Below are positions 13,366-23,034 of a stretch of DNA of 64,000 nucleotides, in pieces. Location of the stretch: contig JAQXNX010000033.1 in assembly GCA_029098225.1 (NCBI GenBank), forward strand, positions 124,001 to 188,000. Direction: 5' to 3'. Origin of the DNA: Spirochaetales bacterium (lineage in GTDB: Bacteria > Spirochaetota > Spirochaetia > Treponematales > Treponemataceae). Within the stretch, counting starts at the first letter, position 1; each line of letters opens with the position of its first letter. The notes below the pieces were generated by a model. It ran no database searches. It was not told where the DNA came from and saw only the letters and a list, made by a program, of their open reading frames with translations. The position numbers were made by a program, and so were the translations under genes.

Positions 13366-14682
13366 CTAGGAAAGTTTGCATGGCAAAAATGTTGCAAAGC
13401 TGCCACAAAGGCTTTCTATCCACCAGCGTGATTTTTCATAAGCAAGTCTGTTATCTAAAATCCAAAGGATTGAAGCAGAACCTGCTCCTCTGCCGGAACC
13501 AGAAATTCCAATTTTTGGAACTTCACCTTCACCATCCGTAAATATTATCATACCGGAATAGCGATTTTTATTTTCCATATAAAAATCAATCGGCGGCTGA
13601 AAATTTGTTCCTCCACGACCTGTAATTTCTTTTAAATTAAAATTTTTAGAAAATTTAACAGGCGATGTATTTTTAAGATTCACATCAAAAAAAATCAAAT
13701 CAATATTTTCGATAATCTTTAAATAGAAAAAATTATTAATTGCATGATAAAATCTATTAAAACTTTCATCTGTAATTGAACCACTCACATCCACTGCAAT
13801 AAGAATATCAGCTTTTCGTTCATAGCGGCTTCCCATAGCTGCAAAGCCATAACGCCGGCTTGGTTTCATACGAGTAAGATGTCTGCTGGCGCTTACAATA
13901 TTCTGACGAAACTTTGTAAGTGCACGCCTGTAATCAAAAGAAAAATCTACATTATCAGAAAGTTCACGCTGAAGATTGCCACCAGTTTCTCCCCAGCCTT
14001 CTTCAATTTCTGCCTTCTTTATTTTTTCATTAATCTCATTCTGAGCGTTTTCATCTTCCTGCCAGAGCTCAGAGCTTTCTGTAACAGCAGACAAATCATA
14101 ATCAGAAAGAGCACCTTCTCCACTTGCCTCTCCGCCTCCTGCAGAAGTTTCACGAATTAAAAAGACAAGCTTTTTATACCACTGCTCAAAAGTAAGATCA
14201 TCTACAGTTTTTAAAAGTCCTGTTCCACGATCAACCTGAAGATTTCTCTGAAAAAATTTTAATTCTTCGGTTCCGGCCCATTTTTTTCCAAGCGGATAAT
14301 CCAGTGTAGAAAATCGCCACGCCTGACTTTTTAAATACACAATTCCTGCAGTTTCAATTCCACTTTGCGGTGTAAAATATTTTGAAATAATTACGTCACT
14401 TGCAAGCTGAAGCGCTGTTGGATTTGCATTATGAGGCTGGCGGGCATACGGATGCTTTAATAAAATTCTGTATGCTTCAGTTTTCAAAAAATCAGTAAGT
14501 TCATTTTCGGAAAGCTGATTTGTGATAACTTCAGAAAACTCAATACAATGATGACCGGTTCGTAAGGGAACAGACAAAGATTCATTATTTACAAAATGAT
14601 GATTCGTTACCACCGAAAATAAAAGCGGCTCTGTTATAAACCATTTTTTTATTATGTCATTCAGCCGTTTTTCACAATTCAT
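13366..14682 (-). CDS. VWA-domain protein, DUF2201-like partner of MoxR ATPase
   Basis: The 438-residue product has two parts. The N-terminal part (to about 270) resembles the putative metallopeptidase-like domain of DUF2201/COG3864 proteins, but the metal site looks degenerate: around Glu69 and His77 (TEAYRILLKHPYA) no HExxH is present. The C-terminal part (about 290-438) is a von Willebrand A-like domain with a MIDAS motif DVSGS (Asp298, Ser300, Ser302) and GRGGTNFQPP near 349-358 giving the second MIDAS segment. Proteins of this kind are cytosolic partners of MoxR AAA+ ATPases, likely chaperone-like complexes for metal insertion or protein remodelling. Its gene follows moxR by 20 bp. The client is unknown. 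Confidence 0.8.
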   Translation of the reverse strand: MNCEKRLNDIIKKWFITEPLLFSVVTNHHFVNNESLSVPLRTGHHCIEFSEVITNQLSENELTDFLKTEAYRILLKHPYARQPHNANPTALQLASDVIISKYFTPQSGIETAGIVYLKSQAWRFSTLDYPLGKKWAGTEELKFFQRNLQVDRGTGLLKTVDDLTFEQWYKKLVFLIRETSAGGGEASGEGALSDYDLSAVTESSELWQEDENAQNEINEKIKKAEIEEGWGETGGNLQRELSDNVDFSFDYRRALTKFRQNIVSASRHLTRMKPSRRYGFAAMGSRYERKADILIAVDVSGSITDESFNRFYHAINNFFYLKIIENIDLIFFDVNLKNTSPVKFSKNFNLKEITGRGGTNFQPPIDFYMENKNRYSGMIIFTDGEGEVPKIGISGSGRGAGSASILWILDNRLAYEKSRWWIESLCGSFATFLPCKLS

Positions 14683-14702
14683 AAATTACGTCCGAAATCT
14701 TA

Positions 14703-15785
14703 TTAAAGTTCAGAACTTAAATCAAGAAGTCTTGTGTAAAGAGGAGCTGCTTTTTCTACAATAAAATTTAACGCATGAGGAAATTTTTGTGCAGAAACGA
14801 GGCTTGCAAAATGTGCCTGAAGTTCTTTTTTATTATTTGCTGCAAACCAGTCAAAATACGAAATAAGATTTTCTGATACAACCTCAGCAGCATCTGTTGA
14901 AAGCGCAGCAATCATTGGTGAAGTTTTTTCAAGCCAGCGGAAAACAGCTTCATTAAGCTGCGTCAATTCTGTAAAATTTAGATTATCAAGCATTTTTTTA
15001 TTTTCAGAAAAATTACCGTGAGCCAAAAGACTTTCTACGGACGGCAGGTGATGCAAATTTACAAATTCAAAAAAAGCTGCAGCAGCACGATTTCCAACAA
15101 TTCCAGAAATCATTGGCTGAACCATAGCATTAAGTTCTTCAAAATTCTGAATTATTTTTGACGCACGTTCCCAGCTTCGACGATCTGGAGTTCGTTCAAG
15201 ATTTTCGGCTGTAAAATTTTCATCGCCATCTAAATATTCAGAATTTTCATCTATAAAAGAAATAATTCTTTCATCAAGACCTTCAGTACGTGCCCATTTT
15301 ATCCAGTCTTCAACACTTGGAGCAAATTCATAAATATTAAACCGGCTTACAAGCGCTGGATCAAGGTCAGTCAACTGATATTCGCTTCCGCCATTTACCG
15401 CACTTATAATTCTACTGCCAGCCGGCAAACTCTTTCCCGCTAATTTGCGATTAAGAGTTAAATCCATTACAGTCTGAAGAACTTCCGGGCGGGCTCTGTT
15501 TAATTCATCAAGAAAAAGAACAACAGGCTTACCGTCTGTAGGAAACCAATATGGAAGCATGAACTCTGTACGTCCAGTTTTTTCATCAAGATGAGGAAGG
15601 CCGATTAAATCGCCTGGATCACTCATCTGCCCAAGAAAAAGTGTTACGACATTTTCTCCACGGCTTCCAAAAAAGTCTTCAAGAATTCTTGATTTACCAA
15701 TTCCGTGCCGTCCGACAAGCATGATATTTTGTTCAGACGGCGTATTTTCCAGAATAAATGCTAACTGAGTAGAATCTATTTTCAT
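14703..15785 (-). CDS. MoxR-type AAA+ ATPase
   Basis: ATP-driven remodeller that usually works with a VWA protein. The 360-residue product has Walker A GRHGIGKS at 25-32, Walker B VLFLDEL at 89-95, the MoxR-typical DPGDLIGLPHLDE region (57-68), sensor-like SAVNGG near 129-134 and an arginine-bearing DPALVSRFN near 140-148. A helical C-terminal domain follows. ATG 15785 shares one base with the guaB stop (TAATG), so translation is coupled. The VWA gene lies next. Chemistry is assured at family level; the process served is not. Confidence 0.85.
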   Translation of the reverse strand: MKIDSTQLAFILENTPSEQNIMLVGRHGIGKSRILEDFFGSRGENVVTLFLGQMSDPGDLIGLPHLDEKTGRTEFMLPYWFPTDGKPVVLFLDELNRARPEVLQTVMDLTLNRKLAGKSLPAGSRIISAVNGGSEYQLTDLDPALVSRFNIYEFAPSVEDWIKWARTEGLDERIISFIDENSEYLDGDENFTAENLERTPDRRSWERASKIIQNFEELNAMVQPMISGIVGNRAAAAFFEFVNLHHLPSVESLLAHGNFSENKKMLDNLNFTELTQLNEAVFRWLEKTSPMIAALSTDAAEVVSENLISYFDWFAANNKKELQAHFASLVSAQKFPHALNFIVEKAAPLYTRLLDLSSEL

Positions 15786-17290
15786 TAGTTTGCTTTAACT
15801 GTATTTTTTACAATAACATCATGAGCGCCACCTTCTCGTAATGAAGCAGCACTAACAAGAGTTATTTTTGCATTTTTCTGTAAATCAGGAATATTTGTAA
15901 CACCGCAGTTACACATAGCATGAATTACTTTGCTTGTTGTAAGGGTTACGTTATCGTGAAGACTTCCGGCATAAGGAACATATGAATCTACACCTTCTTC
16001 AAATGCCATTCCTTTTTTACCGCCCAAATCATAGCGCTGCCAGTTACGGGCACGGTTACTTCCTTCACCCCAATATTCCTTTACATAATTTCCATTTACG
16101 ATAAGCTTGTTTGTAGGAGATTCATCAAAGCGGGCAAAATAACGTCCGAGCATTACAAAATCTGCACCCATTGCAAGAGCAAGTGTAACGTGATGATCAT
16201 AAACTATTCCGCCATCAGAACAGATTGGAATATAAATACCAGTTTTTTCATAATAAGCATCGCGTGCCTTGGCAACTTCAATTGTTGCAGTAGCCTGACC
16301 ACGACCAATACCCTTCTGTTCACGTGTAATACAAATTGAACCGCCGCCAATACCAATTTTAACAAAGTCTGCACCGGCATCTGCAAGGAAATTAAAGCCG
16401 TCTGCATCTACAACGTTTCCGGCACCAATTTTTGCATTCGGCCACTTTCCGTGAATGTCCTGCAAGGCTCTTCTCTGCCATTCTGTAAAGCCTTCAGAAG
16501 AATCCAAAGTCATTACATCAACACCGGCTTTAAGAAGGGCTGGAACACGATCCATATAATCGCGGGTATTTATTCCGGCACCAACGATATATCTTTTCTG
16601 AGAATCAAGAAGTTCAAGAGGATGTTCTTCATGACTTGCTGCATCCTTTCTGAAAACAAAGCTCAAAAGCTTTCCGTTTTTATCTACAACCGGAAGCTGA
16701 TTTACCTTTTTTTGCCAGATTATATCGTTTGCTTCTTCAAGTGTAATTCCTTCCTGAGCCATTACAAGTGAACTCAAAGGAGTCATAAAATCTTTTACTT
16801 TTGCATCTGGGCCACAGTGAGAAATTCTAAAATCACGGTCTGTAATAATTCCAACAAGCTTTCCGTTTTCTGTTCCATCTTCTGTTACAGCAACTGTTGA
16901 ATGACCAGTTTTTTCAATTGCAGCTACAAGTTCAGAAATTGTCTGATCTGGACGAATATTTGTATCAGAAGAAACAAAACCAGCCTTATAGGCCTTAACA
17001 CGGGCAACCATTGCTGCCTGATCTTCTATAGTCTGTGAACCGTAAATAAATGAAATTCCGCCTTCTTTTGCAAGAGCAACTGCTAATTTATCATCCGAAA
17101 CAGACTGCATAACAGCAGAAGTCATTGGAATATTCATTGTAAGGGGACTTTTTTCGCCTTTTTTCTTATTATACCGCACAACAGGAGTTTGCAGCGAAAC
17201 GTTGGCTGGGATACAATCTGGGCCTGTGTAACCAGGAACGAGCAGATATTCATCAAATGTGTGGGAAGGTTCTTCAAAAAAATACGCCAT
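15785..17290 (-). CDS. guaB: IMP dehydrogenase (Tritrichomonas-like type)
   Basis: Oxidises IMP to XMP with NAD, the committed step to GMP. The 501-residue product is a TIM barrel with a CBS pair inserted at about 105-220. The catalytic loop [13 protein letters not shown] has Cys320, and the flap carries the Arg419-Tyr420 dyad in [12 protein letters not shown]. From memory the sequence is strikingly similar to IMPDH of Tritrichomonas foetus, including [18 protein letters not shown] and FARFDESP-like blocks, and less like ordinary bacterial enzymes, which use GPGSICTTR. SD TAGGAG lies 7-8 nt before ATG 17290. Leads the guaB-moxR-VWA operon; a CCGC/GCGG hairpin lies in its leader (17310-17321). 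Confidence 0.95.
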   Translation of the reverse strand: MAYFFEEPSHTFDEYLLVPGYTGPDCIPANVSLQTPVVRYNKKKGEKSPLTMNIPMTSAVMQSVSDDKLAVALAKEGGISFIYGSQTIEDQAAMVARVKAYKAGFVSSDTNIRPDQTISELVAAIEKTGHSTVAVTEDGTENGKLVGIITDRDFRISHCGPDAKVKDFMTPLSSLVMAQEGITLEEANDIIWQKKVNQLPVVDKNGKLLSFVFRKDAASHEEHPLELLDSQKRYIVGAGINTRDYMDRVPALLKAGVDVMTLDSSEGFTEWQRRALQDIHGKWPNAKIGAGNVVDADGFNFLADAGADFVKIGIGGGSICITREQKGIGRGQATATIEVAKARDAYYEKTGIYIPICSDGGIVYDHHVTLALAMGADFVMLGRYFARFDESPTNKLIVNGNYVKEYWGEGSNRARNWQRYDLGGKKGMAFEEGVDSYVPYAGSLHDNVTLTTSKVIHAMCNCGVTNIPDLQKNAKITLVSAASLREGGAHDVIVKNTVKAN

Positions 17291-17355
17291 AAATAACTCC
17301 TATTAATTACCGCTTATGCGGAAAAATAAAAAAGAAAGTATAAATATGACATCGT

Positions 17356-17407
17356 ATTATATAACGTTTAAAAACTTTTTGCAATATAAGGTAAAAAAGA
17401 TTATAAT
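17356..17407. promoter_or_regulatory. Back-to-back promoters of guaB and the SpoIIE-type gene sharing one -35 box
   Basis: TTGCAA at 17379-17384 is its own reverse complement. Plus strand: TTGCAA, 17 bp, TATAAT (17402-17407), then ATG at 17417. Minus strand: the same TTGCAA, 17 bp, TATAAT (17356-17361), leading to guaB. Both promoters have ideal spacing and -10 boxes, so two polymerases cannot occupy them at once. Confidence 0.75.
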
Positions 17408-17416
17408 AGTAGCGCT

Positions 17417-19525
17417 ATGAATTATATAAAAAAATCATCTCTTTTAATTCTTATTTTTGTATGTCTCACTTCTTTTTTATCTGCTAAAGAAAAAGCATTC
17501 AGATATTATTTATCAGATTATGTAGAATATCTTGAAACGCCTGCAGAATATAATATAGAAAATATAAAAAATCATAAAAATGATTTTAAACCGTTAGATA
17601 AGTCTCAATTCAAAAAACTGAATAATCTTATCAGAAAAGATGGTGATTTTTTATGGCTCAGGAATCGTTTTTATCTTCCTGAAAAATTAAAAGGCCAGAA
17701 TCTGGGTGTATTCATTGCACAATTAAACGCCGCTGATGCTTTTTATATAAACGACACTCTTTTACGAAGATATGGTTCTTTTCCGCCAAATCAGATTTCT
17801 GCAGGCTTTGCTTCTCAAAATTTTATGATTCCACAGATTTTATTAAATCAGGAAGGAACCAATGAAATTTTAATCCAAATATATCCGGGTTCAATTGTTT
17901 CGCTTTCTGATTATTTTTTTATAGGCGAACAAACTGATGTACTCGAGCTTGCCGAAATTAAAACATTTTTTAATTCAAGAATTCTCCTTATTTGCTCTGG
18001 AATAATGCTTGTTCTTTTTATTATTTTCTTTTTACTTTTTGTATTGCTGAGAAAATATAAAGAATCTGTTCAGTTTATGTCTTTTTCAATGCTCCTGTTT
18101 TACAGCATTCACTTCCTGGTACCTTTTTTTATTACAGAAATTCCATGGATTAAGCCAGCCTTTATTTCATATTTTACAATCATAAAATTTTTCTTTGGAG
18201 TTGGAACTTTTACAACAATCTACTTTGCTAATTCATTTATAATTCATTACATAGGAATAAGAGATTCTAAAAAAATCATTATTATAAGATTATTATTATG
18301 GATTATTCCTACAATTGCTATTTTATTCTTTAATAATCTTAATGCACTGGTAAAATCAGCGCCGTTCTTTACAGCCTTTTTATTAACTCAGTTTTTCTTC
18401 AGTCTTCCGCGCCTTTTTAAATCTTTCTTTGATAAATCAAAGCGAAAAGATGCAATTACGCTCTTGCTGGGTTTTCTTCCAGTAGATATTGGCGTAATAA
18501 TTGATACAATTGTAAAGGTAATCTTAAAGATAGATCATATGCCGTATTTTACAATTTACGGCTGGCTCATAACAGGAAATATTTTCCTTGTATTCCTTTT
18601 ACTGCGCTTTGGAAAAATGTATATAAACAATATTGAATTAAAAGAGCAGTTATCTTCCTTTAACACACATCTTGAAGATGTTGTTGCTATAAGAACAAAA
18701 GAAGTTACCGAGGCAAATTTTATTCTTTCGCGTGGTCTGGAAACTGTTTCTCATGTTCAGAAAAACTTTCTTCCTCCAAAAAGCAAAACTCTTAAAGGCT
18801 GGGAAATTGCCGTAAGCTACAGGGCTCTGGATCATGAAGTTTCAGGCGATCTTTATGATTATTATTACAATAAATCAACCTTATATGGACTTGGACTTTT
18901 TGATGTTTCGGGCCATGGAATTCCTGCCGGACTTATGACAATTCTCGCAAAAGGAATTATTTCTCAGCACTTCCTTGCCGGAATTGCAGATAAGGAATCT
19001 ACATCAGAAATTTTAAAAGAAATTAATAAGTCATATATTAAGGAAAAAGTAAATGTAGAAAATTACATTACAGGTCTGCTTTTCCATTTCAGCGAATTCA
19101 ATAAAAATGATATCTGCAGTCTGGAAGTTGCAAACGCAGGTCATCCCTACCCGTTTATTTACTCTAAGCAGGAAGATAAAATTATTGAATTAAAATACGA
19201 AAATAGCGATGAACAGTACGGAATTATAGGAATTGAAGATCTTGAAGTTTCATTCCCGCCGGTTTCCTGCAGACTTGCAGTTGACGATATTCTTGTCTGC
19301 TATACAGATGGAATTACAGAATCGGTTAATCAGAAAGGCGAATATTTTGGCAAAGAACGCCTGATGAATATTATAAAAGAGAATAAAGACTTTTCTGCTG
19401 AAGAAATAAAAGACAGGGTCATAGCTAAATATACTTCGTTTATGGATCAGTCACCAATTACAGATGATATAAGTCTTATTATATTAAAGAGAACTGCATC
19501 TGAAGACTATATAGAAGAAATTTAA
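17417..19525 (+). CDS. Membrane sensor phosphatase: 7TMR-DISM receptor with SpoIIE/PP2C domain
   Basis: The 702-residue product has a signal peptide (about 1-23), an extracytoplasmic sensor domain (about 24-180) similar to 7TMR-DISM extracellular modules, about seven membrane helices between 185 and 400, a short coiled coil (about 405-440), and a C-terminal SpoIIE-type PP2C phosphatase. Phosphatase motifs are VSGDLYDYY, LFDVSGHGIPAGLMT, NAGHPYPF, YTDGITE and ITDDISLI, supplying the metal-binding Asp residues. Such proteins turn an outside signal into dephosphorylation of an anti-anti-sigma factor or similar target; no such partner is nearby. Start is 9 nt after the -10 with no SD. Its stop overlaps the convergent gene's stop by 4 bp. 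Confidence 0.85.
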   Translation: MNYIKKSSLLILIFVCLTSFLSAKEKAFRYYLSDYVEYLETPAEYNIENIKNHKNDFKPLDKSQFKKLNNLIRKDGDFLWLRNRFYLPEKLKGQNLGVFIAQLNAADAFYINDTLLRRYGSFPPNQISAGFASQNFMIPQILLNQEGTNEILIQIYPGSIVSLSDYFFIGEQTDVLELAEIKTFFNSRILLICSGIMLVLFIIFFLLFVLLRKYKESVQFMSFSMLLFYSIHFLVPFFITEIPWIKPAFISYFTIIKFFFGVGTFTTIYFANSFIIHYIGIRDSKKIIIIRLLLWIIPTIAILFFNNLNALVKSAPFFTAFLLTQFFFSLPRLFKSFFDKSKRKDAITLLLGFLPVDIGVIIDTIVKVILKIDHMPYFTIYGWLITGNIFLVFLLLRFGKMYINNIELKEQLSSFNTHLEDVVAIRTKEVTEANFILSRGLETVSHVQKNFLPPKSKTLKGWEIAVSYRALDHEVSGDLYDYYYNKSTLYGLGLFDVSGHGIPAGLMTILAKGIISQHFLAGIADKESTSEILKEINKSYIKEKVNVENYITGLLFHFSEFNKNDICSLEVANAGHPYPFIYSKQEDKIIELKYENSDEQYGIIGIEDLEVSFPPVSCRLAVDDILVCYTDGITESVNQKGEYFGKERLMNIIKENKDFSAEEIKDRVIAKYTSFMDQSPITDDISLIILKRTASEDYIEEI

Positions 19526-21495
19526 TTATTCTCTTCATTTCCGCCCACATCTACACGATATCGGCCTTCCATCGGAACATTTGACGGATAATAATATGTT
19601 CTTGTAGAAGTTGTTTCTTCTGCTGCAGAAGATTCAGAATCTTCCGGAGAATTTTCAACTCCATTTTCTGAACCTGTTTCTGCAGCCGGTTTTTCTGAAG
19701 CTGGAGTTACAGCTGGAGTTACCGGAGAAGCAGTAGCTGCAGCCGGAGCTGCAGTTGCAGGAACAGCACTTACAGGTCTTTCCTTTTCAATTTCAAGACG
19801 GATTGTTTCTAATTGCTTTTTGTGACGTGATTTAAGCAGCAAAGTCTTTGTTGAAGCTTTATAAACATAACCAGAAGAATTATAAGTTTCAAAACGAGGA
19901 TCAGTTCTAAACTGCATGTCATAAATAAAGATTTTTGCGAATTTTGGAACACCCTTAATAATTACGTAATGAGTCCACTCAAGCGGGAAGTCAATTGTAA
20001 AGATTAATTCTGAATTATCTGAAGATAGTGTGTAAGTTATATCTTTTGCACAAGTCCATGCCCAAACTTTATTACCCAAAACAGTTCCAATCTTTTTAAA
20101 TCCTGGATAATAAGGACTATCATAAGCAATAACTGAATAAAGATTTGCAGAAGTTCTTATATCAAAAGTAGAATCAGAAAGATAAGAATTAACCATTACA
20201 TATCCGGCTTTTTCCAGAACATCATTATTTGAAGCTCTTCCGTAACGAAGCACAGCCATTCCGGTTTCTACACCCTGAATTACAGACAGGAAGGTGTCGT
20301 TTTCAGAAATTGTAAGAACGCCATTTTCGTAAATACAACAGTCCGTTATTTTTTGTATACAGTCTTCAAGGACAGGCTCAAGATGTCTTGCATAACCGGA
20401 ATCAAGAGAAAGCAAATCTACATAAACCTCAAGAATTCCCGTAACCTGAGCAAGAGAAAGCGTAGAAACATCTGTTGCAGCAGCAAAATCAAGAAGCTTA
20501 ATTACAGACTGCGGTGTAGAATGTATATACATGAATGGAGCTATATTGCGGATCATAAAGATATCAAGCGATGAAGAAAGCATACTTGAAGTAAGCTTCT
20601 TTTCATATTCTGCAACAGCTGCATCAAGTGTATCGTTCATTTCTTCAAGAGTATTTAAGAAAGGAGCAGTAAAATAGGTTCTCTGTTTTCCTTTCTTAAA
20701 TGACTGAGGAATAGCTTCCAGAGCCTTTGTATAATCACCGTTTTCTGCCATAGCTGCAACATAAGCTGCAATAACCTGTTCCGAAGAACTTTCCTGAGAA
20801 GTCGGATTATAACTGCTGATAATATTATTTTTAAACTTCTGTACATTTGAAGCAAAAACCGCTGAATCAGCACCAGGAAGATCAACAAGAATATCAAGAG
20901 AAAATTTCTGAGATTCTGTATACATTCCATATCTTGCAATAGACATTGAATGCTCAAAGGCAAGCAAATTATTTTGAGTTGAAGAAGCAGTAACTTCCCA
21001 TAAGCTCTTTTTACCTTCAAGAACAATCTGATTATCAGATTCCTTTTGAATTTTTATATTTGTAGAAAAATTATAAGGAATAACAAGATGCGAGATTGAA
21101 GAAGGAAAATTCGGCTGAAGCAAAAGCTGGGCATTTGAATCTTCAGAAGATAAGGCAACATTTAATATAACGTCTTCTGAAAAATACAGAGAATATGAAA
21201 GATTATCCGTTTTTTTATAGTTTTTAAGAGTTAAAGGAATTTCTACGTTATCTTTATTTGCCTTTACAGGATTCTGATCATCAAAATAAATATTTATTCC
21301 GTTAAAAGACATTCGCAGGAAATTTGATATAGAAAGAACTTCTGATTCCTCATTTTTTAAAAATGTAAGCTGAAGATTACCTAATTTTTCTATTATATTT
21401 GAGTCTGTTCTAAATTGAAGAACAAAAATGCCGATTATTATAACAACATCAACTAATAAAAGTACCGATGCTTTTCTAAGTGCCCTGATTTTCAT
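19522..21495 (-). CDS. Membrane-anchored protein of unknown function
   Basis: I do not recognise this 657-residue product. It has a positively charged start, one membrane helix (about 9-27, no lipobox) and a large exported part. Residues about 28-230 look beta-rich; about 235-470 look helical and TPR-like (AAYVAAMAENGDYTKALEAIP); about 480-580 is again beta-rich. The tail from about 585 to 640 is an Ala/Pro/Glu/Ser linker with AAPAA and TPA repeats, ending in a short charged segment. This suggests a periplasmic scaffold or envelope component. The promoter gives a start codon 9 nt after the -10 with no SD. Convergent with the SpoIIE gene, leaving no room for a separate terminator. Confidence 0.65.
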   Translation of the reverse strand: MKIRALRKASVLLLVDVVIIIGIFVLQFRTDSNIIEKLGNLQLTFLKNEESEVLSISNFLRMSFNGINIYFDDQNPVKANKDNVEIPLTLKNYKKTDNLSYSLYFSEDVILNVALSSEDSNAQLLLQPNFPSSISHLVIPYNFSTNIKIQKESDNQIVLEGKKSLWEVTASSTQNNLLAFEHSMSIARYGMYTESQKFSLDILVDLPGADSAVFASNVQKFKNNIISSYNPTSQESSSEQVIAAYVAAMAENGDYTKALEAIPQSFKKGKQRTYFTAPFLNTLEEMNDTLDAAVAEYEKKLTSSMLSSSLDIFMIRNIAPFMYIHSTPQSVIKLLDFAAATDVSTLSLAQVTGILEVYVDLLSLDSGYARHLEPVLEDCIQKITDCCIYENGVLTISENDTFLSVIQGVETGMAVLRYGRASNNDVLEKAGYVMVNSYLSDSTFDIRTSANLYSVIAYDSPYYPGFKKIGTVLGNKVWAWTCAKDITYTLSSDNSELIFTIDFPLEWTHYVIIKGVPKFAKIFIYDMQFRTDPRFETYNSSGYVYKASTKTLLLKSRHKKQLETIRLEIEKERPVSAVPATAAPAAATASPVTPAVTPASEKPAAETGSENGVENSPEDSESSAAEETTSTRTYYYPSNVPMEGRYRVDVGGNEENN

Positions 21496-21504
21496 TATAA
21501 TGCT

Positions 21505-21549
21505 AGTTTAGTAAATGATTCGGTAAATTTCAACTATAGTAATACTATA
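21505..21549 (-). promoter_or_regulatory. Divergent control region with a leaderless-type promoter and a 15-bp palindrome
   Basis: Minus strand: TTGAAA (21528-21533), 17 bp, TAAACT (21505-21510), then 9 nt to ATG 21495. Next to it, TATAGTA-A-TACTATA (21535-21549) is a perfect dyad just before the SD of the TPR gene and could be an operator or part of its -10 region. Confidence 0.5.
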
Positions 21550-21564
21550 TAAAGGTGGGATAAA

Positions 21565-23034
21565 ATGATTACAAAGCGATTTTTTTCAAAAACCTCAAAG
21601 CTGATTACCTTCTGTTCTGTTATATTATTTATTTTTTCCATTAATTCCTGCGGAACAACAGAAGAAATTGCTAAAGCAGATGAACCGGAAATTGTAGAAA
21701 AGCCCGTTATAAAAGAAGAAAAAAAAGTTGAACAAAAGAAGGACAAGCCTGAAGTACAGGAAAGTCCTGACGTAATTTTTGTACGTGAACTTCAGGCTTT
21801 TCTTGAAAAAAATGATATAAAAGGAGCTATAAGCCATTTTGACAATCTTCCAGAAGAACTTAAAGACGACACTGAATTAAAAATGCTTTTGGGTGCTCTT
21901 CTTTATTCAGACATGCAGTATGACGAAGCTATAAAAATAGCAAATGAAGTTTTAGCTTCAAATAATAAAAATATGGAAGCTCTTGAACTATTATCTATGT
22001 GTAACAGAGCAAAAGGCGACAAAAAAGCATATCAGACATCTTTAAATCAGATTTTAGCAGCTGATCCAAATAATTCTTCTGCGAATATTCAAAAAGCACA
22101 GGATTATGCCTTAACAAAAAAATACAAGCTTGCTAAAGACTGCTATGCAAAAGCTTTAAAAGGTGATCCTTCTAATATAGATGCAATGCTTGGTTATGCG
22201 CAGATGGCTTATTACACTGACGATTTAAAAGCCTCGCAAAACTATTTTGAAAAAGTTCTGAAAATAGAGGAAGACAACGCACAGGCTTATGCATATCTCG
22301 GAAAACTGGCTTACGATGACGGAAATTATCTTCGCGCTTATAAATATGTAGAAACAGCTCTGGAATATGATTCGAATAATTACGATTATCTTTTAGACAA
22401 AGGAACTTATTTGAGATACCTTGGAAAATTTGATGAAGCTCATAAGGCCTGGACTAAAGCGGCAGAAGTAAATCCATCTTATTTTCTTGCCTATGCTTAT
22501 CTTGCGGGAAGTTATGATGATCTTGAAAAATGGGATCTCGCATTGGAAAATTACTTAAAGGTTATAGAAACAAATCCAAATTATTTTTATGCTTATGAAG
22601 AAACAGCTATTTTAGCTTATCGTGAAAAAGATTATAAAAATGCTATAAAGTATTTTCAGAAGGCAGCAGAATATTCAGATAATTATTCTTACACACTTAT
22701 GACTGCTGCCTGCTATTTTAAATTGAATGATTCGCTTACTGCTAAAAAAATTCTTCAGGCAAAATTAAAAAAACTTACACCAAATACAACAGAATATGAT
22801 CTTGTAAGATTCTATAATGACAATTACAGCCGTAATGCAGAAGTTACCCTTAAGCAGAAAATTCAAAAAGAAACTAATAGCAATAATCGCGGCAAAATGT
22901 TATTCTACATAGGATTATACTACGAATTGAATAAAGCAGATGATGTTGCAAAAGAATATTATGCAGATGTCACAAGCATGCAGGCACCAATGTTCTTTGA
23001 ATACAGAATTGCCGAATGGGGATTACAGCAATGA
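21565..23034 (+). CDS. TPR-repeat lipoprotein
   Basis: The 489-residue product has a lipoprotein signal with lipobox SINSC (Cys29), a charged Lys/Glu/Pro linker (about 33-66), then helical repeats to the end. At least eight 34-residue TPR units can be seen, for example around 110-143, 178-211, 212-245, 280-313 and 314-347, with the typical A(x)AY-x-G-x-L/Y and (D/N)P spacing. TPR lipoproteins act as periplasmic scaffolds in envelope assembly or secretion. AAGGTGGG lies 7 nt before ATG 21565. The stop overlaps the start of the TraB-like gene by 4 bp, so the two probably act together. Confidence 0.8.
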   Translation: MITKRFFSKTSKLITFCSVILFIFSINSCGTTEEIAKADEPEIVEKPVIKEEKKVEQKKDKPEVQESPDVIFVRELQAFLEKNDIKGAISHFDNLPEELKDDTELKMLLGALLYSDMQYDEAIKIANEVLASNNKNMEALELLSMCNRAKGDKKAYQTSLNQILAADPNNSSANIQKAQDYALTKKYKLAKDCYAKALKGDPSNIDAMLGYAQMAYYTDDLKASQNYFEKVLKIEEDNAQAYAYLGKLAYDDGNYLRAYKYVETALEYDSNNYDYLLDKGTYLRYLGKFDEAHKAWTKAAEVNPSYFLAYAYLAGSYDDLEKWDLALENYLKVIETNPNYFYAYEETAILAYREKDYKNAIKYFQKAAEYSDNYSYTLMTAACYFKLNDSLTAKKILQAKLKKLTPNTTEYDLVRFYNDNYSRNAEVTLKQKIQKETNSNNRGKMLFYIGLYYELNKADDVAKEYYADVTSMQAPMFFEYRIAEWGLQQ

